Positions 18,240 to 26,496 of a stretch of 64,000 bases of DNA are shown in pieces. The notes beneath the pieces were generated by a model that saw nothing but the letters and a program-made list of their open reading frames with translations, was not told where the DNA came from and ran no database searches. Position 1 is the first letter of the stretch, and each line of letters begins with the position of its first letter. The stretch is from Roseomonas sp. HF4 (GTDB lineage Bacteria > Pseudomonadota > Alphaproteobacteria > Acetobacterales > Acetobacteraceae), in the NCBI RefSeq assembly GCF_005222755.1, contig NZ_STGD01000006.1, positions 1-64,000 on the forward strand, in the 5' to 3' direction. A program made the translations under genes and the position numbers.

Positions 18240-18365
18240 GGGGGAGGGGAACCTCCCCCGAACCCCCTCCCTTCCTTGTCATTCGGTTCCCGTCCTGCGC
18301 GGTCGGGCGCCAGGTGCCAAACAAGGTTGAGGGGGGTTCGGGGGGAGAAGTTCCCTTCTCCCCCC
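18240..18365. repeat. Nested palindromic intergenic element, copy B
   Basis: Left hairpin: 8-bp stem, GGAA loop, 18240-18259. Right hairpin: perfect 11-bp stem, TTCC loop, 18340-18365. The inner arms are CCCTCCCTTCCTTGTCATTCGG and GGCGCCAGGTGCCAAACAAGG (quoted in part), which pair imperfectly, so the whole element can fold as one large palindrome. It fills the gap between the convergent histidine-kinase and crotonase genes. Confidence 0.85.
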
Positions 18366-18374
18366 AACTTGGTG

Positions 18375-19178
18375 TCACCGCCCCTCGAAGGACGGCGCCC
18401 GCTTCTCCAGCATCGAATCGACCGCCTCCCGGTGGTCACGCGTGCCGTGCGCCAGCGCCTGGTAGGCAGCCGACATCTCCAGCAGCGTCGACAGGCGCAT
18501 GTGCTGGCTCTCGCGCAGGAGGCGCTTGGTCAGCCGCACCGCCTGGGGCGGGTTGACGGCGATGCGCGCGGCCATGTCCTTCGCCGCAGCCAGCAGCTGG
18601 TCGGGCGCCACGACCTTCGAAACGAGGCCGCAGGCCAGCGCCTCCGCAGGGCCGATCGCATCGCCCGTGAGCGACATCTCGAGTGCCTTCGACATGCCGA
18701 CCACCTTCGGCAGCAGGTAGGCGCCGCCGTCGCCTGGCACGATGCCGACCTTGACGAAGGATTCCGCGAAGCGCGCGGTCTCGCTCGCGATGCGGATGTC
18801 GCACATGCAGGCGAGGTCGAGCCCCGCGCCGATGGCCGGTCCGTTCACGGCCGCGATGGTCGGGATGTCCATCTCGTACAGCGCGAGCGGGATCATCTGG
18901 ATCCCCCGCCGGTAGGATTCGCGGATCTGCGCGCCCGTGTCGCCGCCGGTGATGCCGGTCTTGTCGCGCATGCCCTTGAGGTCGCCGCCGGCGCAGAAGG
19001 CGCTGCCGGCGCCGGTCACGATCACGACGCGGATCGAATCGTCGCGGTTGAGCGCGCGGCAGGCCTCGGCGACCTCGGCGCATTCCGCGGCGGTCGAGAT
19101 GGCGTTGCGCTTCTCGGGCCGGTTGAGCGTGAGGGTGACGACATGGCCGTCGCGCTCGGTCTTGAGGAAGTCGGTCAT
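18375..19178 (-). CDS. Enoyl-CoA hydratase / crotonase-family protein
   Basis: A 267-residue crotonase. The oxyanion hole segments are F-C-A-G-G-D-L-K-G-M and V-N-G-P-A-I-G-A-G-L-D-L. The catalytic-loop region reads V-G-I-V-P-G-D-G-G-A-Y-L-L-P, with Asp where classical hydratases have the second Glu, so the exact reaction is uncertain. The ATG overlaps the stop of the acyl-CoA dehydrogenase gene by 4 nt (ATGA). It is the last gene of a three-gene coupled operon that should oxidise and hydrate one class of acyl-CoA. Confidence 0.86.
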   Translation of the reverse strand: MTDFLKTERDGHVVTLTLNRPEKRNAISTAAECAEVAEACRALNRDDSIRVVIVTGAGSAFCAGGDLKGMRDKTGITGGDTGAQIRESYRRGIQMIPLALYEMDIPTIAAVNGPAIGAGLDLACMCDIRIASETARFAESFVKVGIVPGDGGAYLLPKVVGMSKALEMSLTGDAIGPAEALACGLVSKVVAPDQLLAAAKDMAARIAVNPPQAVRLTKRLLRESQHMRLSTLLEMSAAYQALAHGTRDHREAVDSMLEKRAPSFEGR

Positions 19179-20185
19179 GCGGCAGGTTCCTGGTCGCGGG
19201 AGGTGAGGAAGCCCCAGAGCGGCCCCTGCGCGCCCTGGACGATGGTGCCGATGCGTGCGGCCCAGAAGCGTTCGCTGCCGCCTTCCTCCCGCCACGACCA
19301 GAGCCGGCGCGTCAGGTGGTGCAGCGCATGCTCCTCCGTGATGCCCATGGCGGCGAGCACCTGGTGCGCGACGGCGGCGCCCTTCGCCGCGGCCTCGCCG
19401 CCCGCGACCTTGGCGCAGCCGATCTCGAAGGCGGCCTCCGCCAGGCCCCGGGCATCGGCGGCGCGCGCGGCGGCGGCGGCGGCGACCGAGGCGGCGGACG
19501 CCTCCGCCGCGAAGACCGCGAGCTGCTGCTGCACCGCCTGGAAGGCGCCGATCGGCCGGCCGAACTGCTTCCGGGTGCGGGCGTGCTCGACGGCGAGCGC
19601 GAGCGCCGCCTGCAGCGCGCCGGCGATCTGGGCGCTGCGGATCACGGCGGTCAGCGCGCGCGCGGCGTCGTGGCCCCAGACATTCGGCAGCGTGCCCTCG
19701 GCGATGGGCACGCCAGCCGGCGCCGGTGTATCGCGCGGTTCGCGCGCGATGTTCGCGGCCTCGGTCCAGCGCAGCGACCCCGCCGCGTGCAGCGCGACCC
19801 GCGCGCCGTCCACGAGCGCGACATGCGCGGCGTGCCGGCCCCAGGGCACGGGCGCGCCGGCGGCCGCGAAGGTCAGCACGCCGTCGGGCGGCGCGATGCC
19901 GGCGGCAGCGAGCAGGGCCGCGGCACCGATCCCCTCCGCGAGCGGCACCGGGGCCCCGGCATGGCCCAGCGCTTCCAGCAGCGGGACCACATCGGCCAGG
20001 CCGAGCCCCGCGCCGCCCTGCGCTTCCGGCACCAGCGCGGTGGCAAGGCCGAGCCCGTCCAGCGCGGACCACGCCGCGTCCGGGAAGGCGCCGGCTTCGA
20101 GCGCACGGAGCGTCGCGACGTCGGCCACGCCCGACAGCGCGCGCGCGACCTGGTCCGCGAGCTCCGCGCCGATGGTCGCGTCCAT
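19175..20185 (-). CDS. Acyl-CoA dehydrogenase, short beta-subunit-like
   Basis: A 336-residue acyl-CoA dehydrogenase fold, shorter than the usual 380-400 residues. The middle FAD-binding barrel is compressed and lacks the usual A-x-T-E-P-x-x-G-S-D motif. The C-terminal helical domain is recognisable (E-H-A-R-T-R-K-Q-F-G-R-P-I-G-A-F-Q-A). This pattern is typical of the partner chain in heteromeric ACADs such as the steroid-side-chain FadE/ChsE pairs. It overlaps the upstream ACAD stop by 1 nt and the downstream crotonase by 4 nt, consistent with fixed-ratio expression of a complex. Confidence 0.82.
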   Translation of the reverse strand: MDATIGAELADQVARALSGVADVATLRALEAGAFPDAAWSALDGLGLATALVPEAQGGAGLGLADVVPLLEALGHAGAPVPLAEGIGAAALLAAAGIAPPDGVLTFAAAGAPVPWGRHAAHVALVDGARVALHAAGSLRWTEAANIAREPRDTPAPAGVPIAEGTLPNVWGHDAARALTAVIRSAQIAGALQAALALAVEHARTRKQFGRPIGAFQAVQQQLAVFAAEASAASVAAAAAARAADARGLAEAAFEIGCAKVAGGEAAAKGAAVAHQVLAAMGITEEHALHHLTRRLWSWREEGGSERFWAARIGTIVQGAQGPLWGFLTSRDQEPAA

Positions 20186-21324
20186 CAGCGCAGCCCCAGC
20201 TCGCGGGCGATGATGCCGCGCATGATCTCCCGCGTGCCGCCGCGCAGCGAGAAGGTGGGGGTGATCTGCGTGAGGTAGGCGTGCATGCGGCGCATCTCCT
20301 CCGGCATCGCGTCGGTGTCCATCAGCGCGCGCATCGCGCCGGGCAGCGCCTGCTCGAAATCATTGCCGAGGTCCTTGACCAGCGCGGCCTGGCGCACCGG
20401 GTCTGCGCCGTCCTGCAGCATGCCGGCGACCGCGGTCGACATCGCGCGCAGCGTCCAGAGCCGCGCGACCTCCCGCCCCAGGGCGGGCGCGGCGGCGGCG
20501 TCCTCGCGCAGCGCGTCCCGCCCCGCCTCCAGCAGCGGGTGGGAGGAGAGGTAGCGGTCCGGTCCGCTGCGCTCGAAGGCGAGTTCGCTGGTCGCCTGGG
20601 CCCAGCCGGCGCCTTCCTGGCCGACCAGCGCGTCCTCCGGCAGCAGCACGTCGTCGAAGGTGATCTCGTTGAAGCCCTGCTCCCCCACCAGGTCGCGGAT
20701 GGGGCGGATCGTCACGCCCGGCGCCTTCAGGTCCACCAGCACCTGCGACAGCCCCTGGTGCTTCGACCCGCCCTCCGGCGCCGGCGAAGTGCGCACCAGC
20801 GCGATCATCCAGTCGCAGAGATGGCCGAAGGTCGTCCAGATCTTGCGGCCATTGAGCTTCCAGCCGCCGTCCACGCGGTCCGCCCGCGTGCGCAGGCTCG
20901 CGAGGTCCGATCCGGAATCGGGCTCCGACAGGCCGATGCAGAAGGCGAAGTCGCCGCTCGCGATCCGCGGCAGGAATTTCTCCCGCTGGGCCTCCGTGCC
21001 GAGGCGCAGGATCAGCGGGCCCGATTGCCGGTCGCCGATCCAGTGCGCGCCGACCGGCGCGCCGGCGGCCAGCATCTCCTCCAGCACGATATTGCGCTCG
21101 AGGAAGCTGCGTTCCGCGCCGCCGTAATGCTTCGGCCAGCACATGCCGATCCAGCCGCGCGCGCCGACGGCGCGGGAGAAGTCGCGGTCGAAGCCCATCC
21201 AGGACCGCGCCCGCACTTCCGGCGTCCAGCCCGGCGCATGCCCGGCGAGGAAGGCGCGGACCTCGGCGCGCAGCACGGCGGCGCCGGGCGGCGGGTCGCG
21301 GAGGTCGAAGCGGAGGGTGGTCAT
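20185..21324 (-). CDS. Acyl-CoA dehydrogenase, alpha-subunit-like
   Basis: A 379-residue FAD flavoprotein with complete ACAD motifs. The FAD/substrate segment is L-S-E-P-D-S-G-S-D-L-A near 133-143, followed by W-K-L-N-G-R-K-I-W-T-T, and the C-terminus has L-R-G-G-T-R-E-I-M-R. It would introduce an alpha,beta double bond and pass electrons to ETF. The stop and the ATG of the short ACAD share one base (TGATG), so the two are probably subunits of one enzyme. An AGGAGGAA site precedes ATG 21324. Palindromic element copy C separates it from the upstream CoA-transferase. Confidence 0.87.
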   Translation of the reverse strand: MTTLRFDLRDPPPGAAVLRAEVRAFLAGHAPGWTPEVRARSWMGFDRDFSRAVGARGWIGMCWPKHYGGAERSFLERNIVLEEMLAAGAPVGAHWIGDRQSGPLILRLGTEAQREKFLPRIASGDFAFCIGLSEPDSGSDLASLRTRADRVDGGWKLNGRKIWTTFGHLCDWMIALVRTSPAPEGGSKHQGLSQVLVDLKAPGVTIRPIRDLVGEQGFNEITFDDVLLPEDALVGQEGAGWAQATSELAFERSGPDRYLSSHPLLEAGRDALREDAAAAPALGREVARLWTLRAMSTAVAGMLQDGADPVRQAALVKDLGNDFEQALPGAMRALMDTDAMPEEMRRMHAYLTQITPTFSLRGGTREIMRGIIARELGLR

Positions 21325-21342
21325 GGGGTTCCTCCTCGGAAG

Positions 21343-21473
21343 GGCGGGGGGAAGGGAAGTTCCTCCCGCACCCCCCAGCCTTCTGTGTCATTCGGAGACC
21401 GACAGCAGCGGTCTGCGCCAGATGGCAAAGAAGGTTGAGGGAGGCTCGGGGGGAGAAGTTCCCTTCTCCCCCC
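21343..21473. repeat. Nested palindromic intergenic element, copy C
   Basis: The right hairpin is perfect (11-bp stem, TTCC loop, 21448-21473). The left hairpin is degenerate (around 21345-21367), and the inner arms keep the CCTTCTGTGTCATTCGG / GATGGCAAAGAAGGTTGAGG pattern. This is the only copy between co-directional genes: it lies between the CaiB/BaiF gene and the ACAD/crotonase operon, so it could attenuate read-through. Confidence 0.8.
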
Positions 21474-21493
21474 GATCTTGGCTGGCCGGCGCA

Positions 21494-22702
21494 TCACACC
21501 ACCCCCGCTTTGCGCGCCGCCATGATCTCCTCCGCCGTCATGCCGGCGAAGTCGGCCAGCACGTCGTCGGTATCGCCGCCCGGGGCGGGAATGCCGTGCC
21601 GGTAGGTCGGCGGCGTCGCCGAGAGATGGAGCGGCGAGCCCACCACGCGCACCGTCCCCGCCGCATGGTGCGGGACCTCGCGGATCATGCCGCGCGCGGC
21701 GATGTGCGGGTCGGCCTCGACATCCGCCGCAGTGTTCATCGGGCCGCTCGTGATCTTCGCGGCCTCCAGTCGTGCCAGCCATTCAGCGCGCGGGCGCGTT
21801 CGCAGCAGCGTGCGCATTCGGTCGAGCAGCGCGGCGCGATGCTCGACGCGGTCGCGCGCGCGCTTGAAGCGCGGGTCCTCGGCCCATTCCGGATGGCCGA
21901 GCGCCTCGGCCAGGCGTACGAATTCGCGGTCGTTCAGCACGCCGATCACGAAGCGCGCATCCGAACCTTCGAAAACGCCGTAGGGCACGGCCACGGGGCT
22001 GTCGTTGCCCGTGCGCGGCAGCAGCTGCCCGGCGTTCAGCCAGGACGCCATCGGCGCCTGCATCAGCGACGCCATGGTCTCAAACAGGTTCACGTCGATG
22101 CGCTGGCCCTCGCCCGTCGCCTCGCGGTGGCGCAGCGCGGCGAGGATGGCGATGGCGGCGGCGAAGCCCGTGAACATGTCCGCGACCGGCACGCCGACGC
22201 GCTGGGGGCCGCCGCCTGGCGTGCCGTCGGCCTCGCCGGTCACCTCCATCAGCCCAGCCATGGCCTGCGCCACGAAGTCGTAGCCCGAGCGCCCGGCATA
22301 AGGCCCGTCCTGCCCGAAGCCCGTGATCGAGCAGTAGATGAGCCGCGGATTGACCGCGCGCAGGTCATCGTAGCCGAGGCCGTAGCGTGCCAGCGTGCCG
22401 GGGCGGAAATTCTCCAGCAGCACGTCGGCGCCGGCCGCCATGCGCTTCAGGATCGCCGCGCCCTCCGGCTTCGCGAAATCCACCGAGACCGAGCGCTTGT
22501 TGCGGTTGAGCGAGACGAAATAGGTGCTGTCGTCCCCGCCCGGCACGAAGGGCGGGCCGAGCGCGCGCAGGTCGTCGCCGTCGCCGCGGCGCTCGACCTT
22601 CGCGATCTCGGCGCCGAGGTCGCCCAGCGTCTGCGCGCAGAGCGGCCCCGCCACCACCCGCGTCAGGTCCACCACGCGCAGCCCATGCAGCGCCCCGGCC
22701 AT
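21494..22702 (-). CDS. CaiB/BaiF family III CoA-transferase
   Basis: A 402-residue class III CoA-transferase. The start has L-R-V-V-D-L-T-R-V-V-A-G-P, and the catalytic aspartate is probably Asp175 in G-V-P-V-A-D-M-F-T-G. F-R-P-G-T-L-x-R-x-G-L-G-Y and the G-F-G-x-x-G-P-Y loop are also present. It moves CoA between a donor such as succinyl-CoA or formyl-CoA and an organic acid. A strong AGGAGG ribosome site lies 4 nt before ATG 22702. It is upstream of, and on the same strand as, the ACAD/crotonase operon, so it may charge the acid which that operon oxidises. Confidence 0.88.
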   Translation of the reverse strand: MAGALHGLRVVDLTRVVAGPLCAQTLGDLGAEIAKVERRGDGDDLRALGPPFVPGGDDSTYFVSLNRNKRSVSVDFAKPEGAAILKRMAAGADVLLENFRPGTLARYGLGYDDLRAVNPRLIYCSITGFGQDGPYAGRSGYDFVAQAMAGLMEVTGEADGTPGGGPQRVGVPVADMFTGFAAAIAILAALRHREATGEGQRIDVNLFETMASLMQAPMASWLNAGQLLPRTGNDSPVAVPYGVFEGSDARFVIGVLNDREFVRLAEALGHPEWAEDPRFKRARDRVEHRAALLDRMRTLLRTRPRAEWLARLEAAKITSGPMNTAADVEADPHIAARGMIREVPHHAAGTVRVVGSPLHLSATPPTYRHGIPAPGGDTDDVLADFAGMTAEEIMAARKAGVV

Positions 22703-22821
22703 GTTTCCTCCTGCAATCGACGCCGCGCAGGGTGGCGCAGGATGGCCCGCGCGGAAAGCCCGGGCGTGGCGGGTGACCTTGGTCCTGGACGGGTGGGCCG
22801 GCCGTGTGCTGGCCTGCCGGC

Positions 22822-23526
22822 ATGATGCGCTACATCCTGCCTCTCCTCGTCCTCGCATGGCCAGCCTTCGCGCAGCAGGCGGCTGGCCCGTCCTTCGACT
22901 GCACGCGGGCGCGGGCCTGGGACGAGCGCACCATCTGCGCCTTCGCCGACCTCGCGGCGCTCGACCGGCAGATCGCGGAGGCGTGGCGCAGCCTCATGGA
23001 GCGCCTGCCCGCAGAGGAGCGCACGCGGGTGCAGGGCGAGCAGCGCGCCTGGCTGGCCGAACGGCGCGGCTGCGAGGGGCCGGTGGCGCGCGAGGCCCTC
23101 TCCTGCCTGCGCCGGACGCTGCGCGCCCGCGCGCGCGACCTGACGGCGCTGGCCGCGGCGGGCACGGGGTCTTCCGCATCCTCCGCCGCGTCGCCCCTGG
23201 CGAAGCCGCCACCGGCCGACGCCGCGCCGGCCACGGCGCTGCGTGCGGCGGATTGTGCCCGCCCCGCCGGCTGGGCGGCGACGCGGATCTGCGCCGTGCC
23301 GGGCATGCCCGCACTGGACGCGGCCGTGGTCCGGGACGTCGCGGCGGCGCGCACGCGCTTCGCGGCGCAACCCGCGGTGCTGGCCGGGATCGAGGCCGCG
23401 GTCGCGCGCTACCTGGCTGAGCGCGAGGCCTGCACCGGCGCGGCCGGCCGCGTTCCGGTCGATTGCCTGCAGGAGACGATGGAGGACATGCGCGCGGCGT
23501 TGCGGCAGCGGATGACGCGACCCTAG
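22822..23526 (+). CDS. Secreted LprI/DUF1311-like protein with duplicated domain
   Basis: A 234-residue exported protein. The signal peptide is about residues 1-17 (cleavage near A-F-A). The first domain (about 26-110) fits the lysozyme-inhibitor LprI/DUF1311 pattern: S-F-D-C, T-I-C, A-A-L-D-R-Q-I, then Q-R-A-W-L-A-E-R-R-G-C. A second, more divergent copy follows an Ala/Pro/Ser linker (about 143-228; A-D-C, R-I-C, A-L-D-A-A-V, Y-L-A-E-R-E-A-C). Start is ATG 22822 or the adjacent ATG 22825; the ribosome site is weak. A periplasmic or cell-surface role is likely; lysozyme inhibition is a family inference. Confidence 0.75.
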   Translation: MMRYILPLLVLAWPAFAQQAAGPSFDCTRARAWDERTICAFADLAALDRQIAEAWRSLMERLPAEERTRVQGEQRAWLAERRGCEGPVAREALSCLRRTLRARARDLTALAAAGTGSSASSAASPLAKPPPADAAPATALRAADCARPAGWAATRICAVPGMPALDAAVVRDVAAARTRFAAQPAVLAGIEAAVARYLAEREACTGAAGRVPVDCLQETMEDMRAALRQRMTRP

Positions 23527-23574
23527 AGCACGTTCCGCCGCGGCGGACCCGGCGACGGCCGCGCGAGGGACGCG

Positions 23575-25188
23575 CTACCGCAGCCCGCGCCGCAGCTCGA
23601 ACTTCTGGATCTTGCCCGTCGCCGTCTTCGGGAGCGGCCCGAAGGTGACATGCCGCGGCGCCTTGAAATGCGCGAGCGTCGTGCGGCAATGGGCGATGAT
23701 CCCGGCTTCGGTCGTGGCGGCACCGGGCTTGAGCGTGACGAAGGCGTGCGGCACTTCGCCCCATTTCGGATCGGGATGCGCGACGACGGCGGCCTCCATC
23801 ACGTCGGGGTGGCGGTACAGCGCCTCCTCGACCTCGAGGCTGCTGATGTTCTCGCCGCCCGAGATCACGATGTCCTTGGCGCGGTCCTTCACCTCGATGT
23901 AGCCGTCCGGGTGCAGCACGCCGAGGTCGCCGGTGCGGAACCAGCCATCCACGAAGGCGGCGGCATTGGCGCGTGGGTTGCGGAGATACCCCTTCATCAC
24001 AGTGTTGCCGCGCAGCGCGATCTCGCCCAGCGTTGCGCCGTCCGGCGGCACGCGCGCGCCGGTCTCCTGGTCGAGCACCGTCGCATCCTCCAGCGTCGGC
24101 AGCGGCACCCCCTGGCGCGCCATGAAGGCGGCCTTGTCCGGCAGGGCGAGGTTCGCGAGTTCCGGCTGCCAGGCACAGAGCAGCGACGGCCCATAGCATT
24201 CCGTCAGGCCATACAGGTGCGTGACGTCGAAGCCGAGCCCGTCCATCGCCGCGATCACCGGCGATGGCGGCGCGGCGCCGCCGGTGGCGATGCCGACGCG
24301 ATGCGCGAAGGCACGCTTTTCGTCGGCCGGCGCATGGATCAGCATGGTCAGCACCACCGGCGCGGCGCAGAGATGCGTCACGCCGTGCTCCGCGATCAGC
24401 GCGAAGATGCGCGCGGGCTCGACGCGGCGCAGGCAGACATGCGTGCCCCCCTGCAGCGTCACGGCCCAGGTGTAGGTCCAGCCGTTGCAGTGAAACATCG
24501 GCAGCGTCCAGAGATAGACGCTGGTCGGCGCCAGCCCGAAGGCCAGCGCATTGCCGCAGGCGTTGAGATACGCGCCGCGATGGTGCACCACGACGCCCTT
24601 CGGGTCCCCCGTGGTGCCCGAGGTGTAGGACAGCGAGATCGCGGCCCATTCGTCCGCCGGCGGCTCCACCGGGAAGGCGGCATCGCCGGTGGCGAGGAAG
24701 TCCTCGTAGGGCATGGCGTCGATCGCGGGCCCGCCGGGGCCTTCCGGATCGTCCACGAGCACGACGCGCAGCGGGCTGGCGGCGCCCTCCAGCGCGGCGG
24801 CGGCGAGTGCGGCGAACTCCCGGTCCAGCAGCAGCACCCGCGCCCCCGAATGCCCGAGGATGAAGCGCACCGTCGCCGCGTCCAGCCGCGTGTTGATCGG
24901 GCACAGCACCGCATGGGCCATCGGCACGGCCATGTGGGCCTCGAGCATCTCGGGGATGTTCGGCAGCAGCGCCGCCACCGCCTCGCCCGGCGCGACGCCC
25001 GCGCGGCGCAGCGCGGAGGCGAGGCGCCGGCTGCGGTCGAGGTACTGCGCGTAGGTCACGCGCCGCGCGCCATGGACGATAGCGGTGCGCCCCGGCCAGA
25101 TGCGCGCCGCGCGCGCCAGGAAGGAGACCGGCGAGAGCGGGACGTGGTTGGCGGCGGATTTCGGGAGGTCGTCGTCCATCGTCCTCAT
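23575..25188 (-). CDS. Acyl-CoA synthetase (LvaE-like), last gene of the lva-like operon
   Basis: A fatty-acid/medium-chain acyl-CoA ligase of about 537 residues. The phosphate loop is Y-T-S-G-T-T-G-D-P-K-G. Y-G-L-T-E, the Y-x-x-x-D-R-x-K-D hinge region (V-K-D-R-A-K-D-I-V-I-S-G-G-E-N-I-S) and the C-terminal lysine in K-T-A-T-G-K-I-Q-K follow. It activates a carboxylate with ATP and CoA. I chose ATG 25188 because it overlaps the upstream stop as ATGA; a second ATG lies 3 codons on. In the lva pathway LvaE makes levulinyl-CoA; the same role is inferred here from gene content, not proven. Confidence 0.87.
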   Translation of the reverse strand: MRTMDDDLPKSAANHVPLSPVSFLARAARIWPGRTAIVHGARRVTYAQYLDRSRRLASALRRAGVAPGEAVAALLPNIPEMLEAHMAVPMAHAVLCPINTRLDAATVRFILGHSGARVLLLDREFAALAAAALEGAASPLRVVLVDDPEGPGGPAIDAMPYEDFLATGDAAFPVEPPADEWAAISLSYTSGTTGDPKGVVVHHRGAYLNACGNALAFGLAPTSVYLWTLPMFHCNGWTYTWAVTLQGGTHVCLRRVEPARIFALIAEHGVTHLCAAPVVLTMLIHAPADEKRAFAHRVGIATGGAAPPSPVIAAMDGLGFDVTHLYGLTECYGPSLLCAWQPELANLALPDKAAFMARQGVPLPTLEDATVLDQETGARVPPDGATLGEIALRGNTVMKGYLRNPRANAAAFVDGWFRTGDLGVLHPDGYIEVKDRAKDIVISGGENISSLEVEEALYRHPDVMEAAVVAHPDPKWGEVPHAFVTLKPGAATTEAGIIAHCRTTLAHFKAPRHVTFGPLPKTATGKIQKFELRRGLR

Positions 25189-25520
25189 GCCTTGCCGAGC
25201 GCCCGCGGCGCGCTGACGGTGCAGCGTGCGCGCGTGATGTCGTCGAGCAGCGCCGCGGCCTCCGCATGGCCGGCGGTTCCCGGATCGAAGCGGCCTTCGC
25301 GGATGGCGGCCGCGAAGGCGCACGGGCCGCCGGCCATCCGGGCCAGGGCGTCGTCCTCCCAGGCCGGCTCAGCGGCGGCGCGCGTGGCGATCGCGATGGC
25401 GTTCGCCACCATGCGCACGGCCAGCGCCTTCCCGGGCGGCAGGGCGGGCAACAACTCGTTCAGCAGCACCTCGCGCGCGGTCGCCAGCAGGTCGGGCGGG
25501 AGCGGTTCCTCAGCGAGCAT
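25185..25520 (-). CDS. Small DUF6285-like protein (LvaB-like kinase partner)
   Basis: A 111-residue, alanine-rich, mostly helical protein with no signal peptide or membrane segment. The N-terminal stretch L-L-N-E-L-L-P-A-L-P-P-G-K and the following A-V-R-M-V-A-N-A-I-A-I-A resemble DUF6285, a family usually encoded next to APH-type kinases and acyl-CoA dehydrogenases. Its start overlaps the kinase gene by 11 nt and its end overlaps the ligase by 4 nt. In Pseudomonas putida the small LvaB protein is needed for activity of the kinase LvaA; this protein has the matching size and position. Equating DUF6285 with LvaB is my inference. Confidence 0.65.
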   Translation of the reverse strand: MLAEEPLPPDLLATAREVLLNELLPALPPGKALAVRMVANAIAIATRAAAEPAWEDDALARMAGGPCAFAAAIREGRFDPGTAGHAEAAALLDDITRARCTVSAPRALGKA

Positions 25521-26496
25521 CGCGGGCCTCCACCATGCGCAGGATCTCCCATTCCAGGCCCGGGACCATATGGCCGGTCAGCGCCAGTTCCAGGTTGCGC
25601 TCGACACCCGAGATGTGGCGCTCCGCCTGGTCGACAGCGATCGAGGCCCAGCGGACATGGGCGGCGAGTTCCCACCAGCGCACGCGCGCATCCTCCACCT
25701 GCCCGTAGCCGTCGTAGAGCGCGGCACGCGGGCCGATGCCGCCGGCCTCCTGCGCGTCGTTGCCGAAGCGCCAGCATTTCGCGCAGAGCCAGCCGAGATC
25801 CGCATGCGGGTCCGACCAGACGGAGAATTCCCAATCGAGCACCGCCGTCACGCCGTGGTCGTCCAGCATGATGTTGCCGGTGCGGAAGTCGTTGTGGACC
25901 AGTACGGGGGGCACCGGCGGCGGCGCGGTGCGTTCCAGGTGGCGCAGCCCCCATTCCAGCGCCGGGCGTGGGGTGCGCTGGCGGTCGAGCGCCGCGCGCT
26001 GGTCCGCCACGAAGGCGCCGCACGGATCGGCAGGCGGTTCGCCGAGGAAGGCAAGGGCCGCGCGCGGCGGCGTGATCGCATGGATGCGCGCCAGTTCCCG
26101 CCCGAGCGCGCGCACGCAGGCCTCCCGCCCGCCGCCGAGCGTGTCGCTCCGCACCACGCGGTGTGCGGCGGCCGTGCCGGCGACGCGGCGCATGACGAAG
26201 AAGGGCGCGCCCGTCACGCCGGCGTCCCCGCACAGGAACAGCGGCTCGGGCACCGTCACGCCGGCGGCATGCGCCGCACGGAGCAGGGCGAATTCCTGCG
26301 CGCGGCCGTGGCTGACCGCGAGCGTCGCCGCATTGTCCGTGCGCAGCACCCAGGCGCGCCCGCCGCTGACATCCAGCGCCCAGTTCTGCTGGATCGCGCC
26401 GCCCGAGAGCAGCGCCATGCCCTCGATCGCCAGCGCCGCGTCGCCGGATGCCGCGCGCAGCCACGCCGTCAGGCGGGCGCGGCGCGCCTCATCCAT
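25510..26496 (-). CDS. APH-fold kinase (LvaA / ACAD10-11 kinase-like), putative hydroxyacyl-CoA kinase
   Basis: A 328-residue protein-kinase-like phosphotransferase. The glycine-rich N-lobe segment is L-S-G-G-A-I-Q-Q-N-W, the catalytic loop is V-H-N-D-F-R-T-G-N-I-M, and the metal motif is L-D-W-E-F, with D-L-G-W-L after it. Despite the aminoglycoside phosphotransferase fold, the setting between an acyl-CoA dehydrogenase and an acyl-CoA ligase points to acyl-CoA metabolism. LvaA and the kinase domains of animal ACAD10/11 phosphorylate 4-hydroxyacyl-CoA. ATG 26496 overlaps the dehydrogenase stop by 8 nt; an upstream ATG at 26583 lies inside that gene. Confidence 0.82.
   Translation of the reverse strand: MDEARRARLTAWLRAASGDAALAIEGMALLSGGAIQQNWALDVSGGRAWVLRTDNAATLAVSHGRAQEFALLRAAHAAGVTVPEPLFLCGDAGVTGAPFFVMRRVAGTAAAHRVVRSDTLGGGREACVRALGRELARIHAITPPRAALAFLGEPPADPCGAFVADQRAALDRQRTPRPALEWGLRHLERTAPPPVPPVLVHNDFRTGNIMLDDHGVTAVLDWEFSVWSDPHADLGWLCAKCWRFGNDAQEAGGIGPRAALYDGYGQVEDARVRWWELAAHVRWASIAVDQAERHISGVERNLELALTGHMVPGLEWEILRMVEARDAR

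Noticed and set aside
23527-23574. TCCGCCGCGGCGGA palindrome as a regulatory operator
   Set aside because: It lies between convergent genes, has no T-run and no second copy in the window; at this GC content such a palindrome can arise by chance.
25510-26496. Aminoglycoside resistance gene
   Set aside because: The APH fold alone does not imply resistance. The gene is embedded in an acyl-CoA operon and its motifs fit the LvaA/ACAD10-11 kinase branch.
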